This document shows, one piece after another, positions 6,454 to 15,183 of a stretch of 64,000 nucleotides of DNA. The stretch is from contig JAKAFN010000008.1 of assembly GCA_021825945.1 (NCBI GenBank), positions 1-64,000 of the forward strand, in the 5' to 3' direction. The position numbers were made by a program, and so were the translations under genes. This DNA comes from Pseudomonadota bacterium. Its GTDB lineage: Bacteria > Pseudomonadota > Gammaproteobacteria > Burkholderiales > Burkholderiaceae_F. Each line of letters opens with the position of its first letter. Position 1 is the stretch's first letter. The notes below the pieces were generated by a model. The model had not been told where the DNA came from and ran no database searches. It saw only the letters and a program-made list of their open reading frames with translations.

Positions 6454-7320
6454 TCACGAGTTCTCGGGGTGCTTTTTCCGTGTCGGGGCGGGATGCGCCG
6501 ACGGGCGGCGTTCCGCTGGTAGGGCGGCGAGCCGCTGCTGTGCGAGTTTCGCGAAATCCGTCGCCGGAAAATCGTGCACGATGCGTCGCAGGGTGACGCG
6601 CGCACTACGCACTTCCCCCATCGCCGTCTGGCTGGCGGCGATATTCAGGAGGGCCTCCGGAACGTGCGGCGAGTCGGGAAATCGGGAGATGAGCGTGCGC
6701 TGCGCCACCACCGCGGCGGAGTATTCCTTCAGCGCGAAGTACGAGCTACCGAGCCAGAATTGCGCCGCCGCGCCGTATGCCGATGTCGGGTAGCGGGCGG
6801 TGAATGTGCGGAATGCCTGAGCTGCCGCACGGTAGTCGCCGCCCCGGAACTCGCTCACTGCGGCTTCGTAGTCCTGTTCCTCGTGGCGGTCGATCTGCAC
6901 CGTCTTGCCGTCGACATTGACGGTCAGCGGCTCGAGCTTGTGCAGACGTTGGTCGAGGTCGCTGTAGAAGTCGTGCTGGTTCTTCTGCAGGATGGCGATC
7001 TGGTGGGCGAGATCTTCGGTGGTGCCTCGCAGATGGTCCATGGTTTCGGTCGATCGGTCGTGGCGGCTCGCGGTTTCCGCCAGTCCGTTTTGTACCGCCT
7101 GAACCCGCTTTTCGAGATCCGTCACCTGCCGGGCGAGCGCATTCAAGCGGTCGTTCTGGGCCGCGACGGTGTCGCGCAGTTGCAGGATCGCGCGGCGCGC
7201 ATCGTTGTCGGCGAAGATGTCGGCATGGGAGGGAATGCTCCATGCCAGGGCCACCGCCGCGAGTGCGCCGGCGAGGGCGCGTTGGATGGCGGCGGGGACT
7301 TTTCCTGCGATCGAGGCCAT
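6454..7320 (-). CDS. cpoB: Cell division coordinator CpoB / Tol-Pal protein YbgF
   Basis: Periplasmic protein of the Tol-Pal system that links outer-membrane constriction with septal peptidoglycan synthesis. In its 288 residues I see a signal peptide (about 1-33, ending SHA), a coiled-coil trimerisation region (about 40-125, LRDTVAAQNDRLNALARQVTDLE), then a C-terminal TPR domain (about 150-265) with YEAAVSEFRGGDYRAAAQAF and related repeats. It is the last gene of the minus-strand tol-pal operon, 23 bp after pal, its usual position in proteobacteria. The tail is basic (PTRKKHPENS). Confidence 0.93.
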   Translation of the reverse strand: MASIAGKVPAAIQRALAGALAAVALAWSIPSHADIFADNDARRAILQLRDTVAAQNDRLNALARQVTDLEKRVQAVQNGLAETASRHDRSTETMDHLRGTTEDLAHQIAILQKNQHDFYSDLDQRLHKLEPLTVNVDGKTVQIDRHEEQDYEAAVSEFRGGDYRAAAQAFRTFTARYPTSAYGAAAQFWLGSSYFALKEYSAAVVAQRTLISRFPDSPHVPEALLNIAASQTAMGEVRSARVTLRRIVHDFPATDFAKLAQQRLAALPAERRPSAHPAPTRKKHPENS

Positions 7321-7343
7321 GGCGTTCGGGATGTCTGGAAGGG

Positions 7344-7889
7344 TCAGTTGGTGTAGACGATGTCAGCCCGGCGGTTCTCCGCCCAGCACTTTTCTTCATG
7401 GCAGAGGGCGCGCGGATGCTCTTTGCCGTAGCTTACCGAGTCCACCCGGTTTGCCGGCACACCCAGCAGTTCCAGGCGGCTGCGCACGGCATCGGCGCGG
7501 CGCTGGCCCAGCGCCAGGTTGTATTCGGCGGTTCCGCGTTCGTCGGTGTTGCCCTCGATGCGGACGGTGCGGGTCGGATGGTCGACCAGGAAGCGCGCAT
7601 GCGCGGAGACGATCGCGATCTCGTTGTCCGGAATCACCGACTTGTTGAATTCGAAGTAGATGCTTTGGTGCGAGAGGATGTTGTGCGGATCGGTGAGCGG
7701 ATTGAGCGCTGCGCCCGCTCCGTTGGCGCCGCCGTTCAGACCGCTGGTTCCAGAGCCGCTGACCGACGACGGCGTGGCGCTCGCGCCGGCGCCGGCGCCG
7801 GCGGGATTCTGATCGAGGCTGGTGCTGCTGCAGCCGGCCAGAACTAGGGCAATGGCGCCCGCGAGGGCGGTGAGACGCAGGTTTTTCAT
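7344..7889 (-). CDS. pal: Peptidoglycan-associated lipoprotein Pal
   Basis: Outer-membrane lipoprotein that binds peptidoglycan and TolB. Its 181 residues begin with a lipoprotein signal ending LVLAGCSS (Cys at about 20). A Gly/Ala/Ser-rich linker follows, then an OmpA-like peptidoglycan-binding domain (about 70-178) with IEGNTDERGTAEYNLALGQR and the Asp/Arg meso-DAP-binding pattern. It lies between tolB and cpoB. Confidence 0.96.
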   Translation of the reverse strand: MKNLRLTALAGAIALVLAGCSSTSLDQNPAGAGAGASATPSSVSGSGTSGLNGGANGAGAALNPLTDPHNILSHQSIYFEFNKSVIPDNEIAIVSAHARFLVDHPTRTVRIEGNTDERGTAEYNLALGQRRADAVRSRLELLGVPANRVDSVSYGKEHPRALCHEEKCWAENRRADIVYTN

Positions 7890-7973
7890 GCGAACGCTCC
7901 GTTGGAGATGGGGGTTTGGAAGATCGGTTTCAAAAGGTGCATGGTTCGCGTCCAGGGTGCCCCGGGATGTTGA

Positions 7974-9281
7974 CTAGGGCGTGAACGGTCCCCAGCTCGG
8001 TTCGCGGTAGTCGCCCTTGGGACCGGACAGCAGCACGTGCACGGTGCCATCGATGGACGCCAAGGCGAGCAATCCGCGCCCGCCCACTTCCAGCGAGGTC
8101 GCGTAGATCAGCATGCGGCCGTTGGGGGCGAAGGACGGACTTTCGTCGTTGACGGTGTTGGTGACGGTGAGTTCCTGGTTGCTCGTCAGATCGAGCGTCT
8201 CGACCTGGAACAGGCCGTCGCGGCGGGATACGTAGGCGAGCGTCTTGCCGTCCGGGCTGATGCGCGGGCTGACGTTGTAATCGCCGATGAAGGTCATGCG
8301 TTCGGCGTCGCCGCCCCCCGCGGGCATGCGGTAGGTTTGCGGGCCGCCGCTGCGGTCCGAGGTGAAATACATCCAGGCCCCGTCCGCAGAGAAGATGGCT
8401 TCGGTGTTGATGCCGGGTTCGCGGGTCATCGCCTTCAAGTGGCGGCCGTGGAGATCCATGGTGTAGATCTCGGAATTGCCGTTCTTGGTCAGCGTGACGG
8501 CGAGCCGCTTGCCGTCCGGCGTGAAGGCGGGGGCGCTGTTGGTGCCGGGATACCCGGCCACCAGGCGGCGCCGGCCGGTCACGAGGTTCTGGACATACAC
8601 GACCGCGTGGTTGTGCTCCAGGGCGACGTAGGCGAGGTGCTGGCCGTCCGGCGACCAGGTCGGCGACAGGACGAAGCCCGGGGAGTGCAGGACGGTTTGC
8701 GCGTCGGCGCCGTCGGCGTCGGCAACCTGCAGGTCATAGCGGTTGCGGCTGAACTGGACGACGTAGGCGATGCGCGTGGAAAAGACGCCCGGATAGCCCG
8801 TGACCGCCTGATAGATCCGGTCGGCGATCTTGTGGGCGATGTGTCGCTGGTCGCGCTCCGTGCCCGCGCCGCCCATGGTGAATTCCATGCCGTCGACCTG
8901 GTAACCCTTGACCGTATCGTAGAGGCGGTAGCGGACCTGGATCCGATTGTCGGGGAGGTGCTGGACCGAGCCGACGGCCAGGGTGCTGGCGCCCCGGGAC
9001 TTCCAGTCGGCGAACTGGATCGGGGCGGCTTCCTCGATCGCATCCGGTCCGGCATCGACGATCTGGAACATGCCGGAGCGGTTGAGGTCGGCCCGGACGA
9101 TGGCGGCGAGGTCCTGTTGCAGCGCCGTGTCGACGTGGAAGTTCGCCACGGCGATCGGGTACTGCTGCGCGCCGACGCCGGTGACTTCGACTGTCATCTG
9201 GGCGTGGGCCGGGGCGTTGGAAAGCAGGGTGGCGAGGGCCAGCGTCAGGCCGGCGGCGAGAAGAGAGCGGATGGATCGCAT
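7974..9281 (-). CDS. tolB: Tol-Pal translocation protein TolB
   Basis: Periplasmic beta-propeller protein that binds Pal and TolA. The start chosen is ATG 9281, giving a standard signal peptide (MRSIRSLLAAGLTLALA to AHAQ) and 435 residues, close to the usual 430. An in-frame ATG at 9317 would add 12 residues, and neither start has a clear ribosome-binding site. After the N-terminal domain (about 30-160), repeated PD40/WD-like blades read LSPTWSPDGQHLAYV, FTPDGKRLAVTL and ISPDGKTLAYVSRRDG. The frame stays open far upstream, but that part is antisense and out-of-frame tolA sequence. Confidence 0.95.
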   Translation of the reverse strand: MRSIRSLLAAGLTLALATLLSNAPAHAQMTVEVTGVGAQQYPIAVANFHVDTALQQDLAAIVRADLNRSGMFQIVDAGPDAIEEAAPIQFADWKSRGASTLAVGSVQHLPDNRIQVRYRLYDTVKGYQVDGMEFTMGGAGTERDQRHIAHKIADRIYQAVTGYPGVFSTRIAYVVQFSRNRYDLQVADADGADAQTVLHSPGFVLSPTWSPDGQHLAYVALEHNHAVVYVQNLVTGRRRLVAGYPGTNSAPAFTPDGKRLAVTLTKNGNSEIYTMDLHGRHLKAMTREPGINTEAIFSADGAWMYFTSDRSGGPQTYRMPAGGGDAERMTFIGDYNVSPRISPDGKTLAYVSRRDGLFQVETLDLTSNQELTVTNTVNDESPSFAPNGRMLIYATSLEVGGRGLLALASIDGTVHVLLSGPKGDYREPSWGPFTP

Positions 9282-9394
9282 CGGAAGGGGCGCGCGTTGG
9301 AGAGAAGAAGAGGCCATGGCGACGGATTCTATTCGTGTCGGGATGACGGGGTATTGTCCGGGGAAATGCGACATGACGTCGGTCGGCGAGGCGC

Positions 9395-10231
9395 TTAGTG
9401 CGCGTCTTTGGGATAGAGCTTCACGTCGATGGTCCGGGGCAGATCCTGCCCGTCCTTGCGCGGGAAGGGGTTCACCGCCAAAATCGCGCGCAGCGCCGCC
9501 TCGTCGAACCCGGCCAGCCCGCTGGGTTTGATCAGTAGCGGGTCGCCGACTTGCTGCCCGGTGGGCAGGACGTGGACCTCGTACTCGGCGTAGACGGTGT
9601 CGGCGACGTCGGGCGGGACCGCGAAAAACAGGTGCGCCTTGATCGCCGCGCCGATGACGTTGGCGTCGGCCCGGCTCATGCCGCTCGAGGCAATGGTGGC
9701 GCTGCGGGGCGTCGCCGTCGCTGCCTGGTTGGCGAGACGGTTGAGTTCCTGCATTTCCTGTTGCTGTTCCTGTGCGGCGGCCTTTTCCATGCGGGCGCGC
9801 TCGGCCGCGGCCTGCGCTTTGGCGGCCGCATCCGCTGCGGCCTTCGCTGCCTTGTGCGAGGGATGGCGGTGGTTTTCCCGCGTCTTCTTCGGCGGCGGCT
9901 TGGGAGTGGTCGGCGCCGTCTTCTTTTCGACGATGTCCGCCTTCGACGGCAGGCGCTCCTCCTTGGGCGGAGGCGGGGGCGGTGCCGGCGGTTGGGGCAC
10001 GACCTGCGGCGGTGTCGGGGCACGGACGGCATGGCGGGGAACCGGCATCGGCGGCAGGTTCCAGAGTGTCGCCGTCACCGGCGCGCTCGCGCCGGTGTGC
10101 CAGCGCATTGCAATCCACAGCGCGGCGACCAGCGCGCCGTGCATGGCCAGCGCCGCCAGGAAGGAGGGCAGCGTATCGCGGTTTCGGTGCGGGGCTTGCC
10201 GCGGACCCCGGTCGGCGGCAATCGCGGTCAT
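9395..10231 (-). CDS. tolA: TolA, energy transducer of the Tol-Pal system
   Basis: Inner-membrane protein spanning the periplasm and coupling TolQR energy to TolB-Pal. Of 278 residues, 25-45 form the single membrane helix (FLAALAMHGALVAALWIAM), followed by a Pro-rich stretch and an Ala/Lys-rich helical domain II (about 125-175). The C-terminal globular TonB/TolA-type domain (about 195-275) contains YAEYEVHVLPTGQ and ALRAILAVNPFP. It overlaps tolR by ATGA. Domain II is much shorter than in E. coli. Confidence 0.93.
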   Translation of the reverse strand: MTAIAADRGPRQAPHRNRDTLPSFLAALAMHGALVAALWIAMRWHTGASAPVTATLWNLPPMPVPRHAVRAPTPPQVVPQPPAPPPPPPKEERLPSKADIVEKKTAPTTPKPPPKKTRENHRHPSHKAAKAAADAAAKAQAAAERARMEKAAAQEQQQEMQELNRLANQAATATPRSATIASSGMSRADANVIGAAIKAHLFFAVPPDVADTVYAEYEVHVLPTGQQVGDPLLIKPSGLAGFDEAALRAILAVNPFPRKDGQDLPRTIDVKLYPKDAH

Positions 10232-10668
10232 CGGGTCGGTCTCACCGACAGGCCGACACGTTTGACGTCGGCCTTGTAGAGCGCATCCATGACGTGAATG
10301 ATCGCATCGTAGCGGACCCGTTTGTCGCCCGAAATCACCACCGGGACGTTGGGGTCGCTCTGTTGGCGCTGCCGCACCAGCGCGACGAATTCATCCAGTT
10401 GCACCGGCCGCGGCGCGGCATACCCGCCCGCGGTGCGGTCGCGCAGCAGCAGGCTGCCGTCGGCCTTGACAGCGACCTCGATCGGCCGATCCGGCGCGCG
10501 GTTGGCCTTGCCGAGGGAGGGGAGTTGCACCAGGCTCGGATTGACGAACGGCGCCGAAACCATGAGGATCACGACCAGCACGAGCATCACGTCGATATAG
10601 GGTACGACGTTGATGTCGGCCATCATGCGGCGCCGGCTTCCGCTGCTGCGGCGGGCGAGTACGGCCAT
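10228..10668 (-). CDS. tolR: TolR, inner-membrane ExbD-type proton-channel subunit
   Basis: 146 residues. After a basic N-terminus come DINVVPYIDVMLVLVVILMV, a single membrane helix with the essential Asp of the ExbD/TolR family, then a periplasmic domain. It forms the proton channel with TolQ. It starts 5 bp after tolQ and overlaps tolA by four bases. Confidence 0.96.
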   Translation of the reverse strand: MAVLARRSSGSRRRMMADINVVPYIDVMLVLVVILMVSAPFVNPSLVQLPSLGKANRAPDRPIEVAVKADGSLLLRDRTAGGYAAPRPVQLDEFVALVRQRQQSDPNVPVVISGDKRVRYDAIIHVMDALYKADVKRVGLSVRPTR

Positions 10669-10673
10669 GGCGC

Positions 10674-11354
10674 TTACCGCTGCCGCTGCAGGATGTTCGA
10701 GAACTCTTCGATGAAGGTCTCGAAGCGGTTGGCCAAGCGGTCGATGTCGTGCGCGAACCGGTTGTAGGCCAGCACCGCCGGGATCGCCGCGAACAAGCCG
10801 ATCGCGGTGGCGATGAGCGCCTCGGCGATGCCGGGGGCGACGCTCGCCAGTGTGGCCTGTTGCAGGCTCGACAGGTTGGTGAACGCATGCATGATGCCCC
10901 AGACGGTTCCGAACAGCCCGATGTACGGGCTGACCGAACCGGCGGAGGCAAGGAAGGCGAGGCGCGATTCGAGGGTGTCCATTTCACGCTGATAGCCCGC
11001 CCGCATGGCGCGGCGGGCGCCGTCGAGCAGCGCCTGGCGGTCCTGGTCGCCGCCCGGGCCGCTGCGGAGCTTGAGGTATTCCGCCATGCCGGCTTCGAAG
11101 ATGCGCTCGAGCGCCCCGGTCTGGTTGTGCGGGTTGGACGCGGCGCTGAATAACTGGCGCAGGTCGCTGCCCGCCCAGAATTTGCGCTCGAACGATTCGG
11201 TTTCCCGCCGCGCCCGGCGGATCGCCAGGGTCTTGCTGAAAATCGATGTCCAGGAGGCGAGCGAGATCGCCAACAGCAGCGCCATCACGCACTGCACCAC
11301 GAAGGTGGCGTGGACGACCAGGGAAAAGATGGAAAGGTCGGCAGAGATGTTCAT
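10674..11354 (-). CDS. tolQ: TolQ, inner-membrane ExbB/MotA-type proton-channel subunit
   Basis: 226 residues with three membrane segments: about 12-35, then about 130-155 and 165-190. The MotA/TolQ/ExbB domain includes SVSPYIGLFGTVWGIMHAF and APGIAEALIATAIGLFAAIPAV. The start ATG 11354 overlaps the ybgC stop; an upstream open extension runs antisense through ybgC and beyond and is rejected. Confidence 0.96.
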   Translation of the reverse strand: MNISADLSIFSLVVHATFVVQCVMALLLAISLASWTSIFSKTLAIRRARRETESFERKFWAGSDLRQLFSAASNPHNQTGALERIFEAGMAEYLKLRSGPGGDQDRQALLDGARRAMRAGYQREMDTLESRLAFLASAGSVSPYIGLFGTVWGIMHAFTNLSSLQQATLASVAPGIAEALIATAIGLFAAIPAVLAYNRFAHDIDRLANRFETFIEEFSNILQRQR

Positions 11355-11803
11355 GCGAGTTCGGTGTCGGAAGCGGCCGGAAGGCCGGTTTGCAGAAGGT
11401 TCGTCAAGGGTTGGGGCAATCGGGTCGGGCGCAGGGTCGCCGCGTCGACGCAGACGACCTTGACCTCGGCCCGGCACAGGGCTGCCGTGCCGCGCAGGGC
11501 GTGCTGCACGAACGCGATGGCGCTGCGGTGCAAGGCGGCAATGCGGGCATCGATCACCAGTTCGTCGTCCAGGCGCGCCGGCCGTAGGTATTCGACCCGG
11601 ACGGCGGAAACGACGAAAAGGACTCCTTCGCGCTGTGCGAGATCGCCCTGGTGAAAGCCGAGTGCGCGCAGCCACTCGGTGCGGCAGCGCTCGAAGAAGC
11701 GAAGGTAGTTGGCATGGTAGACCACCCCGCCGGCATCGGTGTCCTCGTAGTAGACCCGGATCGGGAGGCGGAAGCTGGGATCGGTATTTTCCACGGTGCG
11801 CAA
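11351..11803 (-). CDS. ybgC: Acyl-CoA thioesterase YbgC (Tol-Pal associated)
   Basis: 150-residue cytoplasmic hotdog-fold thioesterase. The active-site motif YYEDTDAGGVVYHANYLRF is near residue 20, with the catalytic Asp in DTDAGG. It is the first gene of the tol-pal operon and overlaps tolQ by four bases. Family enzymes hydrolyse short or medium acyl-CoA; the link to envelope constriction rests on operon conservation. Confidence 0.93.
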   Translation of the reverse strand: MRTVENTDPSFRLPIRVYYEDTDAGGVVYHANYLRFFERCRTEWLRALGFHQGDLAQREGVLFVVSAVRVEYLRPARLDDELVIDARIAALHRSAIAFVQHALRGTAALCRAEVKVVCVDAATLRPTRLPQPLTNLLQTGLPAASDTELA

Positions 11804-11832
11804 GTGTACTGCCAGCTTCGTGTACCCTTCTG

Positions 11833-11855
11833 AAATGGGTTGTTACCCATTTTTT
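11833..11855 (+). terminator. Hairpin with U-run in the ybgC/ABC intergenic region
   Basis: AAATGGGT and ACCCATTT form an 8-bp stem with loop TGTT, followed by T residues to 11855. On the plus strand it has the form of an intrinsic terminator, yet it lies ahead of, not behind, a plus-strand gene. It may be an attenuator in the leader of the ABC operon or block stray transcription. An in-frame ATG (11835) lies inside the stem. Confidence 0.5.
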
Positions 11856-11876
11856 CCGAACAATCCGTATTCCACA

Positions 11877-14207
11877 TTGAAACGCGCTTTCGGCATCCTT
11901 CCTGCGATCGTCCTGATCCTCCTGGTCCTGACGGTCCAGGGCTGTGGCCGGGTTCCCGACGCTCCGTACCCGGAGTCCCTGCTGCGCGCCAAGGTACTCT
12001 TCACGTGCTTCGGCTCGCGCCCGAAGTATCTGGATCCGGTCAGCAGCTACAGCAACGACGAAACGCCGTGGACGTACTCGATCTATGAGCCGCCGCTGCA
12101 GTACGACTATCTCAAGCGGCCGTTCACGCTGGAAGGGCGAACGGTTCGCGAATTGCCGACGGTTCGGTACCTGGATGCGGCGGGTCGGGACCTGCCTGCC
12201 GACGCGCCGGTCGATCGCATCGCCACCAGCGTGTACACCCTGCGGCTGATCCCGGGAATTCGGTATCAGCCGCACCCGGCGTTCGCCCGCGATGCGCAAG
12301 GCCGATACCTGTATCAGGACCTTCGCCCGGCGCAGATCGCGTGGCGCCATTCGATCGCGGATTTTCCGCTCGATGAAGCGCATGGCGTCGCGACGGCGAC
12401 GCGCGAACTGACGGCGGAGGATTACGTCTACGAAATCAAGCGCCTGGCGAGCCCGTATGTCCATACGCCCTCGCCGATCTACGGCATCATGGCGCCGCTC
12501 ATCGTCGGCATGAAGACGTTCGGAGACCGGCTGCGCGCGGAACGCACCGCGGCATTCGCCGGCACGCGCCCGCGTGATCGCGATTTGCCTTGGCGCGATC
12601 TGCGCACGGTACCGCTACCCGGCGCGCGCGCGCTCGACCGCTACACCCTGGAGATCCGAATCCACGGCGTCTATCCCCAGTTTCGGTACTGGCTGGCGAT
12701 GACGTTCTTCTCGCCGATTCCCTGGGAGGCGGACCGCTTCTATGCCCAGCGCGGGATGGCGGACAACGGTCTCACGCTCAATTTCTGGCCGGTCGGCACC
12801 GGTCCGTTCATGCTGGTATCGCAGAGCGCCAACCGCTACGTCATGCGGCGCAACCCGAATTTTCACGGGCAGCGGTACCCGAGTGCCGGGATGCCGGGCG
12901 ACGCCGCCAAGGGTTTGCTCATCGATGCCGGAAAGCCGCTGCCGTTCGTCGACGAAGTCATTTCTTCGGTCGAGAAGGAGCAGGAGCCGGCGCTCGACAA
13001 ATTTCTGCAGGGCTATTACGACGTGCCATACGTGGAGCGGCTCAGTACCGGCTTCGTCCTGGAGAAAGAGCTCCTCGACAACACCGGACGCGCGGCGCTG
13101 CTGCGGGCGCGCGGCGTGCAGATCATCGGTCACGTCGGGCCGAGCATTTCTTATATCGGATTCAATTGGCTCGACCCGGTGGTCGGCGGCGGCGACACCC
13201 CGGCGCAGCGCGAACGCAACCGCAAGTTGCGGCAGGCGATCTCGATCGCGCACGATTGGGAGGAGTACCGCACCGTGTTTTTCGACACGATCGGCGCGTC
13301 GAAGACGGCGATGGGACCGATTCCGCCCGGGGTGTTCGGCTATCGCGGCGGCGCGGCGGGGATCGATCCGGTCACCCACGTGTGGGCGGACGGCCATGCC
13401 CAACGGCGATCGATCGCGGAAGCGCGCCGCTTGCTCGCCGAAGCCGGATATCCGGACGGTCGCGACGCGAAAACCGGCAAGCCGCTCGTGCTGACCTACG
13501 ACACCACGGGCACCACGCCCGCGGCCCAGGCCGGTCTGGATTGGGAGATCAAACAGTTCGCGAAGCTCGGCATCCAGTTGGAGATCCGGGCCGAAGATTA
13601 CAACCGGTTCCAGGAGCGCGTGCTGAAGGGCGAGGCACAGATCTTCTCCTGGGGCTGGTACGCCGACTACCCGGACCCCGAGAACTTCCTCTTCCTGCTA
13701 TACGGCCCTCAGGGAAAGGCGAAATTCCAAGGCGAGAACGCGGCCAACTATGAAAACCCCGAATATGATCGTCTGTATCAGGAAATGCGGGTGCTGCCCG
13801 ACGGTGCTGCGCGACAGGCGGTGATCGACCGGATGGTGCAGATCGTCCAGCGCGACAATCCGTGGATGTGGGGGTATTTTCCGGCGATCTCGGCCGCGTA
13901 TCAGCCCTGGGTACGCAACGCCAATCCAAGCATCATGGTGCGGGATCAGATCAAGTACCTGGACGTCGATCCAGCGATGCGCTGGGAACGGATCCGCGCA
14001 TGGAATCGGCCCCACTGGTGGCCGCTCGCGGCGATTCTGGCTGCACTGTCGCTGGCGATGATTCCCTTGTGGCGGGTCTGGCGCGCGCGCGAGCAGCGCG
14101 ACGCGCGCACGGCGATCATATGGGAAGTTCCCCGGGCCGGCGGATCGATTCCCCCGGCGACCCCCCAGGAGGAATCGGACGGGGATGCGGGTGAGCGCCC
14201 ATCATGA
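11877..14207 (+). CDS. ABC transporter substrate-binding lipoprotein, family 5, with C-terminal membrane helix
   Basis: Solute-binding protein of the dipeptide/oligopeptide (SBP_bac_5) family. The start chosen is TTG 11877, which gives a clean lipoprotein signal (KRAFGILPAIVLILLVLTVQGC, Cys 22) and 776 residues. ATG 11835 would add 14 residues and lies inside a hairpin. Family segments include YTLEIRIHGVYPQFRYWLAM, LRQAISIAHDWEEY and FSWGWYADYPDPENFLFLLY. At about 715-735 a hydrophobic helix (WWPLAAILAALSLAMIPLW) and a basic tail follow, unusual for the family. Operon order with the permeases (ATGA overlap) indicates an importer. Peptide import is the default guess; nickel or another ligand is possible. 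Confidence 0.85.
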   Translation: MKRAFGILPAIVLILLVLTVQGCGRVPDAPYPESLLRAKVLFTCFGSRPKYLDPVSSYSNDETPWTYSIYEPPLQYDYLKRPFTLEGRTVRELPTVRYLDAAGRDLPADAPVDRIATSVYTLRLIPGIRYQPHPAFARDAQGRYLYQDLRPAQIAWRHSIADFPLDEAHGVATATRELTAEDYVYEIKRLASPYVHTPSPIYGIMAPLIVGMKTFGDRLRAERTAAFAGTRPRDRDLPWRDLRTVPLPGARALDRYTLEIRIHGVYPQFRYWLAMTFFSPIPWEADRFYAQRGMADNGLTLNFWPVGTGPFMLVSQSANRYVMRRNPNFHGQRYPSAGMPGDAAKGLLIDAGKPLPFVDEVISSVEKEQEPALDKFLQGYYDVPYVERLSTGFVLEKELLDNTGRAALLRARGVQIIGHVGPSISYIGFNWLDPVVGGGDTPAQRERNRKLRQAISIAHDWEEYRTVFFDTIGASKTAMGPIPPGVFGYRGGAAGIDPVTHVWADGHAQRRSIAEARRLLAEAGYPDGRDAKTGKPLVLTYDTTGTTPAAQAGLDWEIKQFAKLGIQLEIRAEDYNRFQERVLKGEAQIFSWGWYADYPDPENFLFLLYGPQGKAKFQGENAANYENPEYDRLYQEMRVLPDGAARQAVIDRMVQIVQRDNPWMWGYFPAISAAYQPWVRNANPSIMVRDQIKYLDVDPAMRWERIRAWNRPHWWPLAAILAALSLAMIPLWRVWRAREQRDARTAIIWEVPRAGGSIPPATPQEESDGDAGERPS

Positions 14208-15175
14208 TCGCCTATATCCTGCGTCGCCTCGCCTACGCGCTCGCCGTGCTGTTCGGTGTCCATGTGGTGACGTTCACCCTGTTCTTCGCCGTGAACACGC
14301 CGGAAGACCAGGCGCGACTGCAGTTGGGCCGCCGCGTGACGACCGAAGCGATTCACCGCTGGGAGGCCGAGCATGGCTATGACCGGCCGCTCTATTTCCA
14401 TGCCGGGGCGCCCGGACTCGGCAAGCTCACCGATACCGTGTTCTTTGCCACGACCCGCGACATGGCGGAACTGCGATTCGGCCATACCAACGAGGGATTG
14501 GATATTTCCTACGAGATGCGCCGGCGGTTTCTGCCCTCGTTCCTGATCGGCATCCAGGTGTTCTTGCTCGCGGTCATCGTGCCGGTGGTGTTTGCGTTGG
14601 GAATGGTGCTGTTCCGCGCCACCCGGCTCGACGCCGCGGGCGTGGCACTGCTCGTCGTGTTGATGTCGATCTCCACCCTTTTCTACATCATCTTCGGGCA
14701 GTACCTCATCGGCAAGCTCATGCAACTCACCCCCGTATCCGGTTTCGCGCGCGCCCGGCCGGAGGCCTTCCTGATTCTGCCGATCGTCGTTCTCGTACTG
14801 GGATCGCTGGGCCCGCAGGCCCGCCTCTTCCGCGCGATCTATCTCGAGGAACTGGGCAAGGACTACGTGCGCACCGCGCGCGCCAAGGGACTCTCGGAGT
14901 GGGCGGTGCTGCTGCGCCATGTCTTGCGCAATTCGCTCATTCCCATCGTTACCAATGCCGGGGCGATGCTGCCGATCGTATTCACCGGAACGATCATCAC
15001 CGAATCGTTTTTCGCCATCCCCGGTCTGGGCGCTTTCACCATCGACGGCATCACCCAGCAGGATTTCGGCATCGTGCGCGCGATGGTATTCGTGGGTTCC
15101 GTCGTCACCATCGCGTCGTACCTGCTGGTCGACATCGTCTACACCTTCGTCGACCCGCGGGTCCGCCTCGAGTGA
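14204..15175 (+). CDS. ABC transporter permease, DppB/OppB type
   Basis: Inner-membrane permease of 323 residues. The N-terminal helix (IAYILRRLAYALAVLFGVH) is the DppB signature start. The binding-protein-dependent transport domain follows, with the EAA loop segment GKDYVRTARAKGLSEWAVLLRHVLRNSLIP. It overlaps the binding-protein gene by ATGA and is followed 8 bp later by the second permease. Confidence 0.92.
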   Translation: MIAYILRRLAYALAVLFGVHVVTFTLFFAVNTPEDQARLQLGRRVTTEAIHRWEAEHGYDRPLYFHAGAPGLGKLTDTVFFATTRDMAELRFGHTNEGLDISYEMRRRFLPSFLIGIQVFLLAVIVPVVFALGMVLFRATRLDAAGVALLVVLMSISTLFYIIFGQYLIGKLMQLTPVSGFARARPEAFLILPIVVLVLGSLGPQARLFRAIYLEELGKDYVRTARAKGLSEWAVLLRHVLRNSLIPIVTNAGAMLPIVFTGTIITESFFAIPGLGAFTIDGITQQDFGIVRAMVFVGSVVTIASYLLVDIVYTFVDPRVRLE

Positions 15176-15183
15176 TTGCGACC

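Noticed and set aside
11355..12464. Upstream extension of the tolQ frame to a 596-residue protein
   Set aside because: The extra part is antisense to the binding-protein gene and out of frame with ybgC; TolQ homology starts at ATG 11354.
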